A stretch of 64,000 bases of DNA from Microcoleus sp. FACHB-831 (GCF_014695585.1 NZ_JACJON010000036.1:1-64000), one strand, 5' to 3'. Counted from the stretch's first letter, positions 18,618 to 27,453 are shown. A program made the numbers and translations. The notes: generated by a model from the letters alone, not told the origin.

Positions 18618-19835
18618 ATGCCTACCTTCATTGCCCAGGTTAAGGATTCTAGAGGAAAAGCTAAAAAAGAAAAAATTGTTGCGGACAATGTCGGTGCCGC
18701 CAGTAGAGCTTTGCGCGAAAAGGGTCTTGATGTTAAAAACATTTCTCTAGCTCCGGGTTTTGATATTACTAAATTCTTTGATCCAGCAAGTATGGCAAAG
18801 GTGACGGTCAAAGATAAGGCCGTATTTTCTCGCCAATTTGCAGCTATGGTCAACGCTGGTGTGGCTATAGTTAGGTGCCTCGGCGTGTTATCTGAGCAGT
18901 GCCCCAATCCCAAACTAAAAAAGGCACTCCTGGCAATTAGTGCCGAGGTGCAAGAGGGAACGAACATTTCTGAAGCAATGCGGAAGCATCCAGAGTGCTT
19001 TGATAATCTATATGTCAGCATGGTGCAGGCCGGAGAGGTCGGTGGTGTTCTCGATGAGGTGCTGAACCGATTAGCCAAGGTTCTAGAGGATATGGCGCGG
19101 CTGCAAAACCAAGTTAAAGGAGCTATGGCCTACCCTACAGCGGTTGGGATACTGGCCATCATAGTCTTTATCGCTATGACGGTGTTTCTGATACCGATTT
19201 TTGCTGGCATTTTCAAAGATCTAGGGGGAGAATTGCCAGCTCTGACCCAGTTCATGCTTTTTTGTAGCGAAGTACTTAGAAGTTGGAGAATTATTATTCC
19301 CATTGCGTTTGTATTAATAGCCAATTTTACCTTCAAGCAGTATTACAAAACACCAGCAGGTCGCCTTCAAATAGATGGCCTTGCTTTGAAAATGCCCGTG
19401 CTTGGCGACTTGAATGAAAAATCAGCAGTAGCTCGCTTTTCCCGAACTTTTGGAACGTTGACTCGTTCTGGCGTACCGATACTCACGTCGTTGGAAATTG
19501 TTGCGGATACAGCAGGCAACCAAGTGATTAAAAATGCGGTGATATCAGCGCAGAAAGAAATTCAAAATGGTGGAATGATGAGTTTAGCCATTCAAAAAGA
19601 GAATGTTTTCCCCCCGCTAGCGATTCAGATGATTGCTATTGGGGAAGAGACAGGCCAGATAGATTCGATGCTTATGAAAGTTGCTGACTTCTATGAAGAT
19701 GAAGTGGAACAGGCTGTAAAAGCGCTCACAAGTGTTCTCGAACCGATCATGATGGTCATATTAGCAGGTATGGTGGCCGTTATTTTGCTGTCGATGTATC
19801 TGCCGATGTTCGCAGTTTTTGACAAGCTAGGTTAA
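18618..19835 (+). CDS. pilC: type IV pilus inner-membrane platform protein PilC
   Basis: 405 residues. Two related GspF domains each end in membrane helices: the first cytoplasmic domain (FSRQFAAMVNAGVAIVRCLGVL) with helices near 175-200 and 215-240, and the second (FSRTFGTLTRSGVPILTSLEIV) with a C-terminal helix (about 375-397). PilC bridges PilB/PilT to the pilin assembly site. It is the third gene of pilBTC. An unrecognised gene starts 86 bp downstream on the same strand. Confidence 0.95.
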   Translation: MPTFIAQVKDSRGKAKKEKIVADNVGAASRALREKGLDVKNISLAPGFDITKFFDPASMAKVTVKDKAVFSRQFAAMVNAGVAIVRCLGVLSEQCPNPKLKKALLAISAEVQEGTNISEAMRKHPECFDNLYVSMVQAGEVGGVLDEVLNRLAKVLEDMARLQNQVKGAMAYPTAVGILAIIVFIAMTVFLIPIFAGIFKDLGGELPALTQFMLFCSEVLRSWRIIIPIAFVLIANFTFKQYYKTPAGRLQIDGLALKMPVLGDLNEKSAVARFSRTFGTLTRSGVPILTSLEIVADTAGNQVIKNAVISAQKEIQNGGMMSLAIQKENVFPPLAIQMIAIGEETGQIDSMLMKVADFYEDEVEQAVKALTSVLEPIMMVILAGMVAVILLSMYLPMFAVFDKLG

Positions 19836-19921
19836 GTTTTGGACTTTGCGGAGGCCGGAATTTATCCGCCTCCGATAATTTTCGATAAAATCTAAAATCT
19901 AACTAAAATAAAAATAAAAAT

Positions 19922-20524
19922 ATGCCTGTTAAAAAATCTGATTACGAAGTGTTGCTGGCAGAGTATAGCAACCACCAGGCCGCGATCGCTCTCCTAAAGC
20001 AACACCGACCCTACATGGAGATGATTCCCAGTATGCGTCGGCCTGAAGAAAGCGTGATCGCCATCCCCTTACCCGTCGTGCGCCTTCGCAATGGCGAGAC
20101 TAAAGCCACCAGCAGCGCCAGCGGTTCCGTATACCCTAACGCGATCGCTCAGGGGTCAGAAGCTAATTGTCTACCCTGCGATATCGCTATTTTGATGTGC
20201 GATCCCGAATGGAAAATTAAAATGGGAGTGGAAATTTTGGTCTTTATCCATCGTCCCCAAGAAGACTTTTCTGACCTGCTCATGCGTTGGCGGCATACGC
20301 AGGTATTACTGGAAAAAGACTACGAATGGCTGATGCCTCACCGCTATCAACACATTCTCAGTGAAGGTTCTGAGAAAATCTATCCCTTGTTCGTTGTGTT
20401 TGACGAAACGCCGGATCGCATTAAGCGCGGCTTGCTCGGAGCATGTCTTCCATTGGTCATCCAAACCCCAGTGGAAATAGTTGAAGAAGAGGAGCAAGAG
20501 AGTTTATCGATGCCTGAAGGATGA
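19922..20524 (+). CDS. unrecognised protein downstream of pilC
   Basis: A 200-residue soluble protein I do not recognise. The first 60 residues have helices and a proline-containing segment (PYMEMIPSMRRPEES). A low-complexity patch (TKATSSASGS) follows, then a mixed alpha/beta half with WKIKMGVEILVFIHRPQED and PLFVVFDETPDRIKRGLLG. The tail is acidic (VEEEEQESL). No signal peptide, membrane helix or catalytic motif is evident. Base composition and HIP1 copies match the neighbours. It sits 86 bp after pilC in the same direction, so co-expression with the pilus genes is possible but unproven. Confidence 0.6.
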   Translation: MPVKKSDYEVLLAEYSNHQAAIALLKQHRPYMEMIPSMRRPEESVIAIPLPVVRLRNGETKATSSASGSVYPNAIAQGSEANCLPCDIAILMCDPEWKIKMGVEILVFIHRPQEDFSDLLMRWRHTQVLLEKDYEWLMPHRYQHILSEGSEKIYPLFVVFDETPDRIKRGLLGACLPLVIQTPVEIVEEEEQESLSMPEG

Positions 20525-20724
20525 AGGGTAAACTCTCTTACCTCTCGCACCAATTTAAGATAACCGGGGTGCTGCTGTAAATTTATCGTGCTGATAAATT
20601 TATGCCATAAAACCGATAGTAGATTTTAAAAATTTTACATAGCCTCAGTGCCCAAATTTTCCTAGTGAGAAAATTGGTTCCTTCAGTCAAATTTACCTCG
20701 TAACACCAATACATCAGCTTAACT

Positions 20725-20753
20725 TTTGAAGGTGGGCAGCACCCACCTTCAAA
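20725..20753. terminator. 12-bp hairpin downstream of the oxidoreductase gene
   Basis: TTTGAAGGTGGG (20725-20736) pairs with CCCACCTTCAAA (20742-20753) around CAGCA. It lies 8 bp past the end of the minus-strand oxidoreductase gene and belongs to the same GTGGGCA/TGCCCAC palindrome type as 7476-7502. It is terminator-like but without a long T-run. Confidence 0.5.
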
Positions 20754-20760
20754 CTACTTT

Positions 20761-21774
20761 TTACTTAACAAACTGGGGCATAACTTCTGCTGCGGTAAAT
20801 AAACCGTAGATGCCACGTCGGTGCAAGGCTAAGCCAGCTTTGAGGTAGCCGAAAGCAGGGCCGCAGACATTTGCTGCCATGCTGGTTTCATCACCGAGAG
20901 TAAAAGTATGAGTGGATATCTTACCCTCAAAAGTGCGGCCTGTTACCTGAACGTTTGTACTGAGTGGTTTTTTAGGATTGCGCGTATCTACCACGCCGCC
21001 GACACTCACCCTAGAGCGATCGCATATACCCGCAAGCTCTAGCATTACATCATCAGCATGTTCCATATTCTCCAGCGTCAGAATACCATTAGTCTCATCC
21101 AGCAAAGCTTCTATCTCAGCATCACTCATAGCACTGGCTTGTTCTACGCTATATCCCGGAAGATGGGCAATATCCTCCCGGATAGTAGCCCTGTAAGCTT
21201 CCCAATTTGCAATTCCAACCCCAAAAGTAATCTTGACACTGTGAATTTCTGCGTAGCTCTGGGCAGCTAAAGCCGCAGCCGCCGTCAGTAATCCAGGCGT
21301 AGCACCGCAGCCCGTCATATAAGTAATTCCTGCGGCTTGCAACTCCGGCAGCAACCCGAGCAATTGCTCAACCGCACTGGTACGCTTCATGGCATCCACC
21401 AACACCCCCCGCCAACCAGCTGCAATAAACTGCCGCGCTACGGAAGCCATAAACGTATTAGGCAAATTTGGTAGCGCTAGGAAATATCCATCAACTGCAT
21501 CGGCTCGTTCAATTAAATCCTGGATACTCTGGTTGCTAAGAGTGCCGCATGGCTCTAAATAACCTACTGAACCATGAGATTGGTAAGTAGCACTACAGGC
21601 GGAGTGATTTAATCCTTCCGAGTTGTACGCATATCCCTTTTGGTCAGCGATCGCCACCAAAACCATCTCGTGCTTGGGAGCGAGTACTCTAGCCGCAGCT
21701 TGCCCTAGCCCACCAAAACCAAGGACACCCACTCTAGAGGGAACTTTGATTGAACCTGAACCCTGCTCAGTCAT
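20761..21774 (-). CDS. saccharopine-dehydrogenase-like NAD(P)-dependent oxidoreductase
   Basis: 337 residues. After a short leader comes a Rossmann motif [16 protein letters not shown] (about residues 17-32). The middle has [20 protein letters not shown] and a glycine-rich [17 protein letters not shown]. The second half (about 170-310) looks like the catalytic or dimer domain of the homospermidine/saccharopine dehydrogenase-like superfamily. The substrate is not evident. There are no operon partners: the gene converges on the 200-residue pilC-linked gene and diverges from the DUF2997-ycf35-ferredoxin set. The broad family is fairly secure, the reaction is unknown. Confidence 0.6.
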   Translation of the reverse strand: MTEQGSGSIKVPSRVGVLGFGGLGQAAARVLAPKHEMVLVAIADQKGYAYNSEGLNHSACSATYQSHGSVGYLEPCGTLSNQSIQDLIERADAVDGYFLALPNLPNTFMASVARQFIAAGWRGVLVDAMKRTSAVEQLLGLLPELQAAGITYMTGCGATPGLLTAAAALAAQSYAEIHSVKITFGVGIANWEAYRATIREDIAHLPGYSVEQASAMSDAEIEALLDETNGILTLENMEHADDVMLELAGICDRSRVSVGGVVDTRNPKKPLSTNVQVTGRTFEGKISTHTFTLGDETSMAANVCGPAFGYLKAGLALHRRGIYGLFTAAEVMPQFVK

Positions 21775-22127
21775 AAGGTATTACTCAAATTAAACAAAAT
21801 TTAATTATCCCCGGTAGATGACCCAGCCCGGTCATTCAAAATATAAGTAACAGCGGGGATCAATACCCCGATAGGTCTAAAGGCGCCAGACTATAAATAA
21901 ATCCTCTACCTTGACGCAGATGTAAAGTTAAGCGACACTGACAAATAATCAATGTTAACACTTGCCCGATTACTAAGTTTTGTTACGTTTTGACTCGATG
22001 TGATGCAATAGATAAAAATTGATATTTATTGAAACACGAGCCAGTAACTCCTTAGAGAGAGGTTTTATATAACGGCAGCATCAGCAGCGTGCGTGTTGCT
22101 GAGCCAAACTTGAGGAATCCCTAACTC
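21775..22127. other. 353-bp divergent spacer upstream of DUF2997-ycf35-ferredoxin
   Basis: Holds a short CGGGG-N7-CCCCG hairpin (21854-21870), a TTGACT box at 21990-21995 with AT-rich DNA 16 bp later (ATAAAA), and a small TCAGCA...TGCTGA hairpin near 22081-22102 close to the start of the DUF2997 gene. No ORF or RNA gene could be supported. Confidence 0.5.
21990..22017 (+). promoter_or_regulatory. possible sigma-70-type promoter
   Basis: TTGACT (21990-21995), a 16-bp spacer, then ATAAAA (22012-22017), about 110 bp upstream of the DUF2997 start. The -10 match is poor, so this is only a candidate. Confidence 0.25.
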
Positions 22128-22343
22128 ATGAGCATGGAAACATTAGAGTTTGTCATTTATCCAGATGGTCGGGTGCAGGAGAAAGTGACTGGCATAGTCG
22201 GTACATCCTGCGCTGAAGTAACTGCTGCCATTGAAGCCCAGCTTGGTGTGGTTCTCACTACCGAGCAAACTTCTGAATTTTTTGCTCAACCAGTTCAGCA
22301 AACGGCGGCGGCGACAGCCCAAGCAACGTTTAGCGAGTGGTAA
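22128..22343 (+). CDS. DUF2997 family small protein
   Basis: A 71-residue protein with the DUF2997 pattern: a beta hairpin LEFVIYPDGRVQEKVTGI, then a short helix with GTSCAEVTAAIEAQLG. Function is unknown. Family members sit next to Ycf35-like (DUF1257) genes in cyanobacteria, as here, where ycf35 starts 39 bp downstream. An ATG at 22134 could also serve as start. A single Cys (about residue 27) lies just before the helix. Confidence 0.8.
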   Translation: MSMETLEFVIYPDGRVQEKVTGIVGTSCAEVTAAIEAQLGVVLTTEQTSEFFAQPVQQTAAATAQATFSEW

Positions 22344-22382
22344 TTTTTTTTAGTTCAACCATATTTATTTGAGAAAATCCCC

Positions 22383-22769
22383 ATGTCACACTTTAGCCAC
22401 ATTAAAACTCAAATCCGTAACCTTAATTCCTTGCAAGCTGCTTTAACAGATTTAGGTATTGATTGGAAATCTGGTGCCAAAACCGTGCGGGGCTATCGCG
22501 GTCAGACCCGCACTGCCGAACTTACCATTGAGCAAGATAATGGTTATGACATCGGCTTTAGTTGGAATGGCGAGGAATACGAACTGGTTAGCGATATGCA
22601 GTTTTGGCAGCAAGCTTGGTCTGTGGATCGTTTCCTTAACAAGGTGACGCAGCGCTATGCTTACCACACAGTATTAAACGAAACTTCCCGTCAGGGTTTT
22701 CAAGTTGCCGAACAGCAAAAGAATGAGGATGGTTCAATTCGCCTAGTGCTGCAACGCTGGAGTGCCTAA
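22383..22769 (+). CDS. ycf35: Ycf35 / DUF1257 family protein
   Basis: A 128-residue protein that begins MSHFSHIKTQIRN and contains a KTVRGYRGQTRTAELTI segment and VDRFLNKVTQRYAYHTVL, the recognisable Ycf35 wording. Homologues are encoded on algal plastid genomes and in all common cyanobacteria; the function is not established. Its stop codon overlaps the ferredoxin start by one base (TAATG at 22767-22771), so the two are translationally coupled. Together with DUF2997 it suggests a conserved plastid-lineage module associated with an iron-sulfur protein. Confidence 0.85.
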   Translation: MSHFSHIKTQIRNLNSLQAALTDLGIDWKSGAKTVRGYRGQTRTAELTIEQDNGYDIGFSWNGEEYELVSDMQFWQQAWSVDRFLNKVTQRYAYHTVLNETSRQGFQVAEQQKNEDGSIRLVLQRWSA

Positions 22770-23209
22770 TGTCTGAATTTTCGCCAACACCGGATCGTTC
22801 CGGTCTAGAACCAGAGTTAGGTGGTATTTGGCGAGATGCTCCAGAACGTTCGGGCTTTGAACCGGAGTTGGGTGGTGCGCTAAGGCAGAAAGGTGTCTAT
22901 GTTGATGAAGTCACCTGTATTGGCTGCAAGCACTGCGCCCATGTTGCCCGCAACACGTTCTATATTGAACCGGATTACGGGCGATCGCGTGTAGTTCGGC
23001 AAGATGGTGACTCGGAAGATATCATTCAAGAAGCGATTGATACCTGTCCGGTCGATTGCATCCACTGGGTCGATTACACAGAAGTGAAAAAGCTCGAAGA
23101 AGAACGGCAATATCAAGTAATTCCCGTTCCTGGGTATCCAATTGATTATGCAGTTGTTGCTACTCAACGGCGACGCTTAAAGCAGAAAAAACGGGGCAAG
23201 CAGATTTGA
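22769..23209 (+). CDS. ferredoxin, 4Fe-4S type, with duplicated N-terminal motif
   Basis: 146 residues. The ferredoxin domain (about 40-105) has C50, C53, C56 in CIGCKHC and a remote C93-P-V-D-C97. This fits a single cubane cluster held by three close and one distant Cys, with C97 an extra. The position that would start a second cluster is occupied by Ala or Val. The N-terminus carries a 17-residue-period duplication, RSGLEPELGG and RSGFEPELGG (starting at 10 and 27), before the fold. The C-terminus is basic (RRRLKQKKRGK). It acts as a soluble one-electron carrier for unknown partners. One-base overlap with ycf35 links expression. Confidence 0.85.
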   Translation: MSEFSPTPDRSGLEPELGGIWRDAPERSGFEPELGGALRQKGVYVDEVTCIGCKHCAHVARNTFYIEPDYGRSRVVRQDGDSEDIIQEAIDTCPVDCIHWVDYTEVKKLEEERQYQVIPVPGYPIDYAVVATQRRRLKQKKRGKQI

Positions 23210-23258
23210 TAATCAACGGTAAATTACCCGCAACCTTCCATGCTGCGGCTAGACAAAC

Positions 23259-23294
23259 AAACCCTCCATTAGCTTTATGCTGTTGGAGGGTTTT
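23259..23294. terminator. bidirectional intrinsic terminator
   Basis: AAACCCTCCA (23259-23268) pairs with TGGAGGGTTT (23284-23293) and is followed by TTATTTTA on the plus strand. It separates the ferredoxin gene (ends 23209) from the convergent YiaA/B gene (ends 23293). Confidence 0.75.
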
Positions 23295-23571
23295 ATTTTA
23301 AGGGATGGTGCTGTGAGAGGATTTGCTCGACTTTAGCCTCATCGATCCTGGCAGTGATTCTTCTCGATTCATGCAGATCCCTTGTGGTTTTTGCCAGAGT
23401 AAAAGTAGAGCCAACAGAGAAAGCCAAACCCATGCCCATGAAGCCTTTTATCCAAACATCCGCAGGCAGGTTTAAAATACCAACGGTAGTCATAGAAATA
23501 GATAGAATAAAAGCCGCCCAAGTTTGAGCAACCCAAGCGTTGCTGTCTTTTTGATTACCAATTTGATGCAT
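23293..23571 (-). CDS. YiaA/YiaB two-helix membrane protein
   Basis: 92 residues from ATG 23571. A clear GGAGG lies 5 nt upstream on the minus strand, which decides this start over a longer frame reaching 23652. The two-helix YiaAB domain is recognisable: AWVAQTWAAFILSISMTTVGI, then WIKGFMGMGLAFSVGSTFTLAKT ending in TRDLHE. Function of the family is unknown. The C-terminal tail is charged. The gene is single, convergent with the ferredoxin gene and 103 bp from the next minus-strand gene. Confidence 0.82.
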   Translation of the reverse strand: MHQIGNQKDSNAWVAQTWAAFILSISMTTVGILNLPADVWIKGFMGMGLAFSVGSTFTLAKTTRDLHESRRITARIDEAKVEQILSQHHPLK

Positions 23572-23754
23572 AGTAGCCTCCGGTTCAGCTGTTTTTCTTG
23601 ATAGTAGGTTGTACACCCACCTAGAAATTGAGCTGGGGAGACAGTTGGGCAAATGGATGGTGCAAGTACTGTGGAGGGAACGAGAAATAGGGGCTTTTAA
23701 GAGCGATCGCCCCTCCTTTTTCAGGGTAATTTTACAAATGGCACACTCAGGCTG

Positions 23755-25521
23755 CTAGTCCTCAAGCCATGCATTACTTTTACTAGCCTGTTTAGGGCGA
23801 CGCTGGAGTATGCGAGTAAACCACCAAGTACCCCAGCCTACGCAGCAGCCAAACAGCAGGCTGAAGATGATGGATAACAGGAACGGATGAGGAGCGTAGG
23901 AACTAGCAGAAGGCGGTTTGATGGAAGGTTTTGCTTGAATGAGGGCATAGCTGCTGGCGAAAATTGCTCCACCACCTACCCCAGCACCTATACTAACGCC
24001 TGCGGCCTGGATGGTATTTCTTAGTTGGCGATCGCTTTGTTCTTTAAGCTCCCTTTCTTGTTCTAGCTTTTCTTGCAAATTGAAATTTCCCTGGTGCAAT
24101 ATCTCTTGGATAGTGCCGTTTTGCTTGTCTAAAGTCTGTTGTAATATCTGCTGATAATCTCCTTTGTCTGCACGCAAACATTGCTGAAATATATCTTGTA
24201 ATTTTGATGTTTGTTCGCGCAAACTATCCTGTAATTGAACTGGAGAACAATCGGGTTTCTCGCTAAGAATTTCTTGAAACTTACGCTCCTGCTCCTCTAA
24301 GGTTTCTTGCCACTGACGGTCTGTTGTAGTTTGCTCTATTGCTACTAAATCTCGTATAGAAGCGATCGCTTTATCTAGCAAGGCATTGCCTGCGATAAAA
24401 TATTCAATCTCGCCTTTAATTTGTTCTTGAAATTGGTAGCAGCTTTTTTGGCTAAAATCTGAAAAAATACTGAGGTTTTCTTCTGGCAAAAGGCTGCTAA
24501 GTTGCTCTAATTTTTCGTTATATTTTTGAGCATTACTAGCAATTGTATTGCGCCAGTTGTACAACAAACGCATTAGCGTAGCATAATAGAAGCCCAATTG
24601 ATTCAGCCGCTTCAATATGATATTGAAATGGGTAAAATCTTCGATTGAACTACTATCCCCAACCAATGGTTGAGAATTATCTATCTCCTGTTCAATCTTT
24701 TCATAGGTTTCATTTAATTGCTTATAAACCGCTCTGCTATTCTGAAAAGCTTTGATAACTTTATGGCGGTAGAAGAACAGTTCTAATAATTGTGGGTAGC
24801 ATTGGCGCAACTTCTTATCTGTTTCTGAATTACGGAAGAACCAGATGAGAATATGAGGCGGATTCGGCAATTGGCTGGTGGAACCGTATTCAAATATGGG
24901 GCTGCCAAACAGCAGACTATCGCCATTGAAGTGCGGGCGGTTTGATTCGTTTGGGAGGAAAGTTTTGAGGCAGTTATCAGCAAGATTTTTTAGATATTTT
25001 TGGTCTTGCTGCTTGTGTTCTTCTGGTAGCCAAGCGGTAATTAATAATGTTTGACCGAGATAGCGATCGCCACCCTCGATAATTAACCGATTTTCGCGAT
25101 TAAATTCTCCCAGTAATTCAATGCCTACATTCTCAGTTTTTTTGCCATTTTCATCTTTTCTGGAAAGACGAATATTCAGCCAAAGGCCATAGCTATCATA
25201 AAGCCGCAGCGGATAGGCAAAACCCTTAACTTTTAGCGCCGGATTCTCATCTAGACAAACCTTGCTCTCGAAGGGTAGAAAAACCTTATTGTTCTCATCC
25301 TTAAGCAATGCTACGCGGTGGTTGGATGATGGCTTGTGTAAATCTAGACGTGGAGTCAGTTGAAGTTTCTCGCGCTCCGCATCGGGTTCCTGTCCAGTAT
25401 CTACTTTGTCCAAGATTTCATCGCACTTTTGCCAAAGCAGGTTGTCATCATCGCTGTGAGAGCCATTGCGAAGTTGGAAGGCAAATAGGTGAACGTTAGG
25501 CGCGTAAAGTTTGGGATTCAT
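23755..25521 (-). CDS. unrecognised 588-residue coiled-coil protein with C-terminal membrane anchor
   Basis: I do not recognise the family. The first ~240 residues look globular and beta-containing (LRLYDSYGLWLNIRLSRKD, ILIWFFRNSETDKKLR). A helical middle (about 245-395) follows, then a long Glu/Gln-rich coiled coil (about 395-500) with repeated QEIL/LQDI words (QDSLREQ, QDIFQQC, QEILHQG). Two hydrophobic segments lie at about 505-528 (glycine-rich) and 545-571 (PFLLSIIFSLLFGCCVGWG), and the protein ends in a basic tail. This predicts a large cytoplasmic part anchored by its C-terminus. It shares strand with a 105-residue helical protein 199 bp upstream. There is no nuclease, ATPase or protease motif. 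An effector or scaffold role is possible but unproven. Confidence 0.7.
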   Translation of the reverse strand: MNPKLYAPNVHLFAFQLRNGSHSDDDNLLWQKCDEILDKVDTGQEPDAEREKLQLTPRLDLHKPSSNHRVALLKDENNKVFLPFESKVCLDENPALKVKGFAYPLRLYDSYGLWLNIRLSRKDENGKKTENVGIELLGEFNRENRLIIEGGDRYLGQTLLITAWLPEEHKQQDQKYLKNLADNCLKTFLPNESNRPHFNGDSLLFGSPIFEYGSTSQLPNPPHILIWFFRNSETDKKLRQCYPQLLELFFYRHKVIKAFQNSRAVYKQLNETYEKIEQEIDNSQPLVGDSSSIEDFTHFNIILKRLNQLGFYYATLMRLLYNWRNTIASNAQKYNEKLEQLSSLLPEENLSIFSDFSQKSCYQFQEQIKGEIEYFIAGNALLDKAIASIRDLVAIEQTTTDRQWQETLEEQERKFQEILSEKPDCSPVQLQDSLREQTSKLQDIFQQCLRADKGDYQQILQQTLDKQNGTIQEILHQGNFNLQEKLEQERELKEQSDRQLRNTIQAAGVSIGAGVGGGAIFASSYALIQAKPSIKPPSASSYAPHPFLLSIIFSLLFGCCVGWGTWWFTRILQRRPKQASKSNAWLED

Positions 25522-25720
25522 GGGGCTGAGGTTCTAGTTGCGAGATGCTAATCCGGTTTCTAGAATCCTCTGTGCTTCAACTAGCCGATCCGGAAGGAAG
25601 TGATGAAATTACTTTTTTATGTAGTGTCACCGTCTGGCAAGCATCTACACGCGAGATGAATTGAGCGGCGATCGCTCTTCTGAGTCTTTCAGAAGCTGGC
25701 GATCGCTCCCAATTGTGTTG

Positions 25721-26038
25721 TTAGGCGTTAAGCTTATCTTTTACTGCTTCTTGAAGTTCTACGAAACTCTTTTTTAAAAGCATTTCGTCGCTTCCAGTTT
25801 CGCCACCACGCCCGCCTTTTATTTCTCTAAAAGATTGAGCAAAAAGGCTAACGGTATCTTTTAGCTGGCGATTTTGTTTGCCGAGCCAGTCTTTAATTTC
25901 TTTGCTTACGATATAGATGTGTTGACCTTCCAAGTTATCTAGAGTTCCATCTAACTTTTCTAAAGTTTCCGCAGGAAATAGGGCAGGTTTGGTCTTGAAT
26001 ACTTGCAGTAAAGCTGGGATGGTTTGGTCAGGTTTCAT
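25721..26038 (-). CDS. unrecognised 105-residue helical protein
   Basis: A small soluble protein, not recognised. It is mostly helical and charged: ALLQVFKTKPALFPAETLEKL, then LEGQHIYIVSKEIKDWLGKQ, a glycine-rich hinge (KGGRGGETGS, about residues 76-85) and a final helix ending VKDKLNA. It lies upstream of the 588-residue coiled-coil gene on the same strand (199 bp apart, with two HIP1 copies between), so the two may work together. It has no TM segment and no catalytic motif. The start codon lacks an obvious Shine-Dalgarno sequence. Confidence 0.6.
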   Translation of the reverse strand: MKPDQTIPALLQVFKTKPALFPAETLEKLDGTLDNLEGQHIYIVSKEIKDWLGKQNRQLKDTVSLFAQSFREIKGGRGGETGSDEMLLKKSFVELQEAVKDKLNA

Positions 26039-26416
26039 CGGTAAACTTTGGTAGTGTAGGTAAATAGGATAATTACAAGAATAAACCTATAATTACCGTT
26101 ACACCAGAATAAATCACTGCCGTATCGAGCTGAATATGGCAGTTATCCATAGAAACTGCAAGACCACAAGAGAATTAAGCAGCGTAATAGAGATTTGGCG
26201 AATGCAACTCAGATGTTAGCTATTCATCATAAAAAAGCTAGACAAATTTAGCCTTAATTTGTTAAATAAAATTAGGCTAGATTTGAGATGCGATCGCTCC
26301 CTGCTTGCACGGCACTTACTATCCTAATGCCTCGTTTACAGTTAGCTGAACATCAGGAAAAAAGTGCATAAAAAGACTTTGCTCCTGCGGAAAGTTCTGC
26401 AATAGCTGTAGTAGGG
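26039..26416. other. 378-bp spacer with an inverted repeat
   Basis: AT-rich, no gene supported. AAATTTAGCCT (26244-26254) pairs with AGGCTAGATTT (26274-26284), one mismatch, across 19 nt. A HIP1 copy lies near 26290. It may include the promoter of the 105/588-residue gene pair (minus strand) and the end of the Nudix gene. Confidence 0.5.
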
Positions 26417-26848
26417 CTAAGTTATAAAATCCAAAAACTGCTCTGGAACCAGCAGCAACTCTCCCGATTTGAAGCGCTCGATATTTACCCACAAGGCTGT
26501 CTTTTTTCGCTCGCCTTCAGCAAAAGTCAAGCTTTCTAGCTGATAAAACTTTTGGTCAACAAAATCGCATTTAAAAATTTGCAGTATTTCGTGACCCTGT
26601 TTGCCGTTGAAAACAAAGAGATTTTCCTGACAGCCCAAGTATTTAATGTTGGTTAATTCGGCTTGTATCTCTTCTTGAAATTCGCGTTTCAGAGCTTGTA
26701 GACTTGTTTCTCCAAAATCAACGCCGCCGCCCATAGCGCGATAGAATGTTTTTTGTTTTACTGGATCGTAGCCTTGGGAAATGAAGATGCGATCGCCATC
26801 TTGAATTATCCCCAATGCCAGCACCCTAATTTCGCCTTGTTTATGCAT
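26417..26848 (-). CDS. Nudix hydrolase
   Basis: 143 residues. The Nudix box runs from GGGVDFGETSLQALKREF into QEEI (about residues 40-62) with the GxE and REUxEE metal-binding residues intact; the usual Gly at the end of the box is replaced. The family hydrolyses nucleoside diphosphates linked to other groups. The substrate (oxidised nucleotide, NDP-sugar, ADP-ribose) cannot be judged. It ends 378 bp from the unrecognised pair and begins 8 bp after the DUF3531 gene end, so it is probably co-transcribed with that gene. Confidence 0.88.
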   Translation of the reverse strand: MHKQGEIRVLALGIIQDGDRIFISQGYDPVKQKTFYRAMGGGVDFGETSLQALKREFQEEIQAELTNIKYLGCQENLFVFNGKQGHEILQIFKCDFVDQKFYQLESLTFAEGERKKTALWVNIERFKSGELLLVPEQFLDFIT

Positions 26849-26856
26849 AATTACAG

Positions 26857-27309
26857 CTAATTGTCGTAAACAAATTTAGAGCGATTGTTGCTATCTTCAA
26901 CTGGCCAATCTTCATTTTGGCCGCCAATAATTAAGCGCTCAATGCCGATATATTCTTTTGTGAGTTGTGTCAAAGAGTTTATCAGAATGTCGAGAGCGAT
27001 CGCATCACTTGTTCCTAAGTCAAACCAGCAACGCCCCCAGGATCCCTCATACTCAAATTCTCCCATATTGTGCATAAGGGAAATCAGGCTTTCAGAAGCT
27101 AAATCTTGATCGTATTCCATATAGCTGAGTTCCAGACCTTCTTCCTGAACCTGGAGATTTTCAGCATTAAATCCTCCTAGTTTTCCCAAGAAAAACCAGG
27201 AGTTAAAAACTTCTTCAACATACTGCTGTTCCCTCTGGGAAGGAACATTGCCGAACTCCAGCCAAATCCACAAATCAAAAGGATCGAACTCGCGAAACTG
27301 TACTTGCAT
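26857..27309 (-). CDS. DUF3531 family protein
   Basis: 150 residues, starting MQVQFREFDPFDLWIWLEF, the wording of the DUF3531 family found in cyanobacteria and plant chloroplasts. The middle carries EGSWGRCWFDLGTSDAIALD and the C-terminal part is acidic. It is soluble, with no signal peptide. Function is unknown. The Nudix gene follows after 8 bp on the same strand, suggesting one transcript. Family name from recall. Confidence 0.7.
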   Translation of the reverse strand: MQVQFREFDPFDLWIWLEFGNVPSQREQQYVEEVFNSWFFLGKLGGFNAENLQVQEEGLELSYMEYDQDLASESLISLMHNMGEFEYEGSWGRCWFDLGTSDAIALDILINSLTQLTKEYIGIERLIIGGQNEDWPVEDSNNRSKFVYDN

Positions 27310-27453
27310 TTTCCTGAATATGGTGTGAACTATAAGCTGGTAGTTCTAAACAAGTAATCCAGGTAAGAGAGAACAGCTTTTTTAAAGTGGAGAGATGGGC
27401 AAATCTTCCGGCGATCGCCTGCTTACCCATAACTCCTTCCCGCTTACCTTTAT

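Noticed and set aside
23572-23652. Upstream extension of the YiaA/B gene
   Set aside because: The strong GGAGG before ATG 23571 and the family length favour the shorter form.
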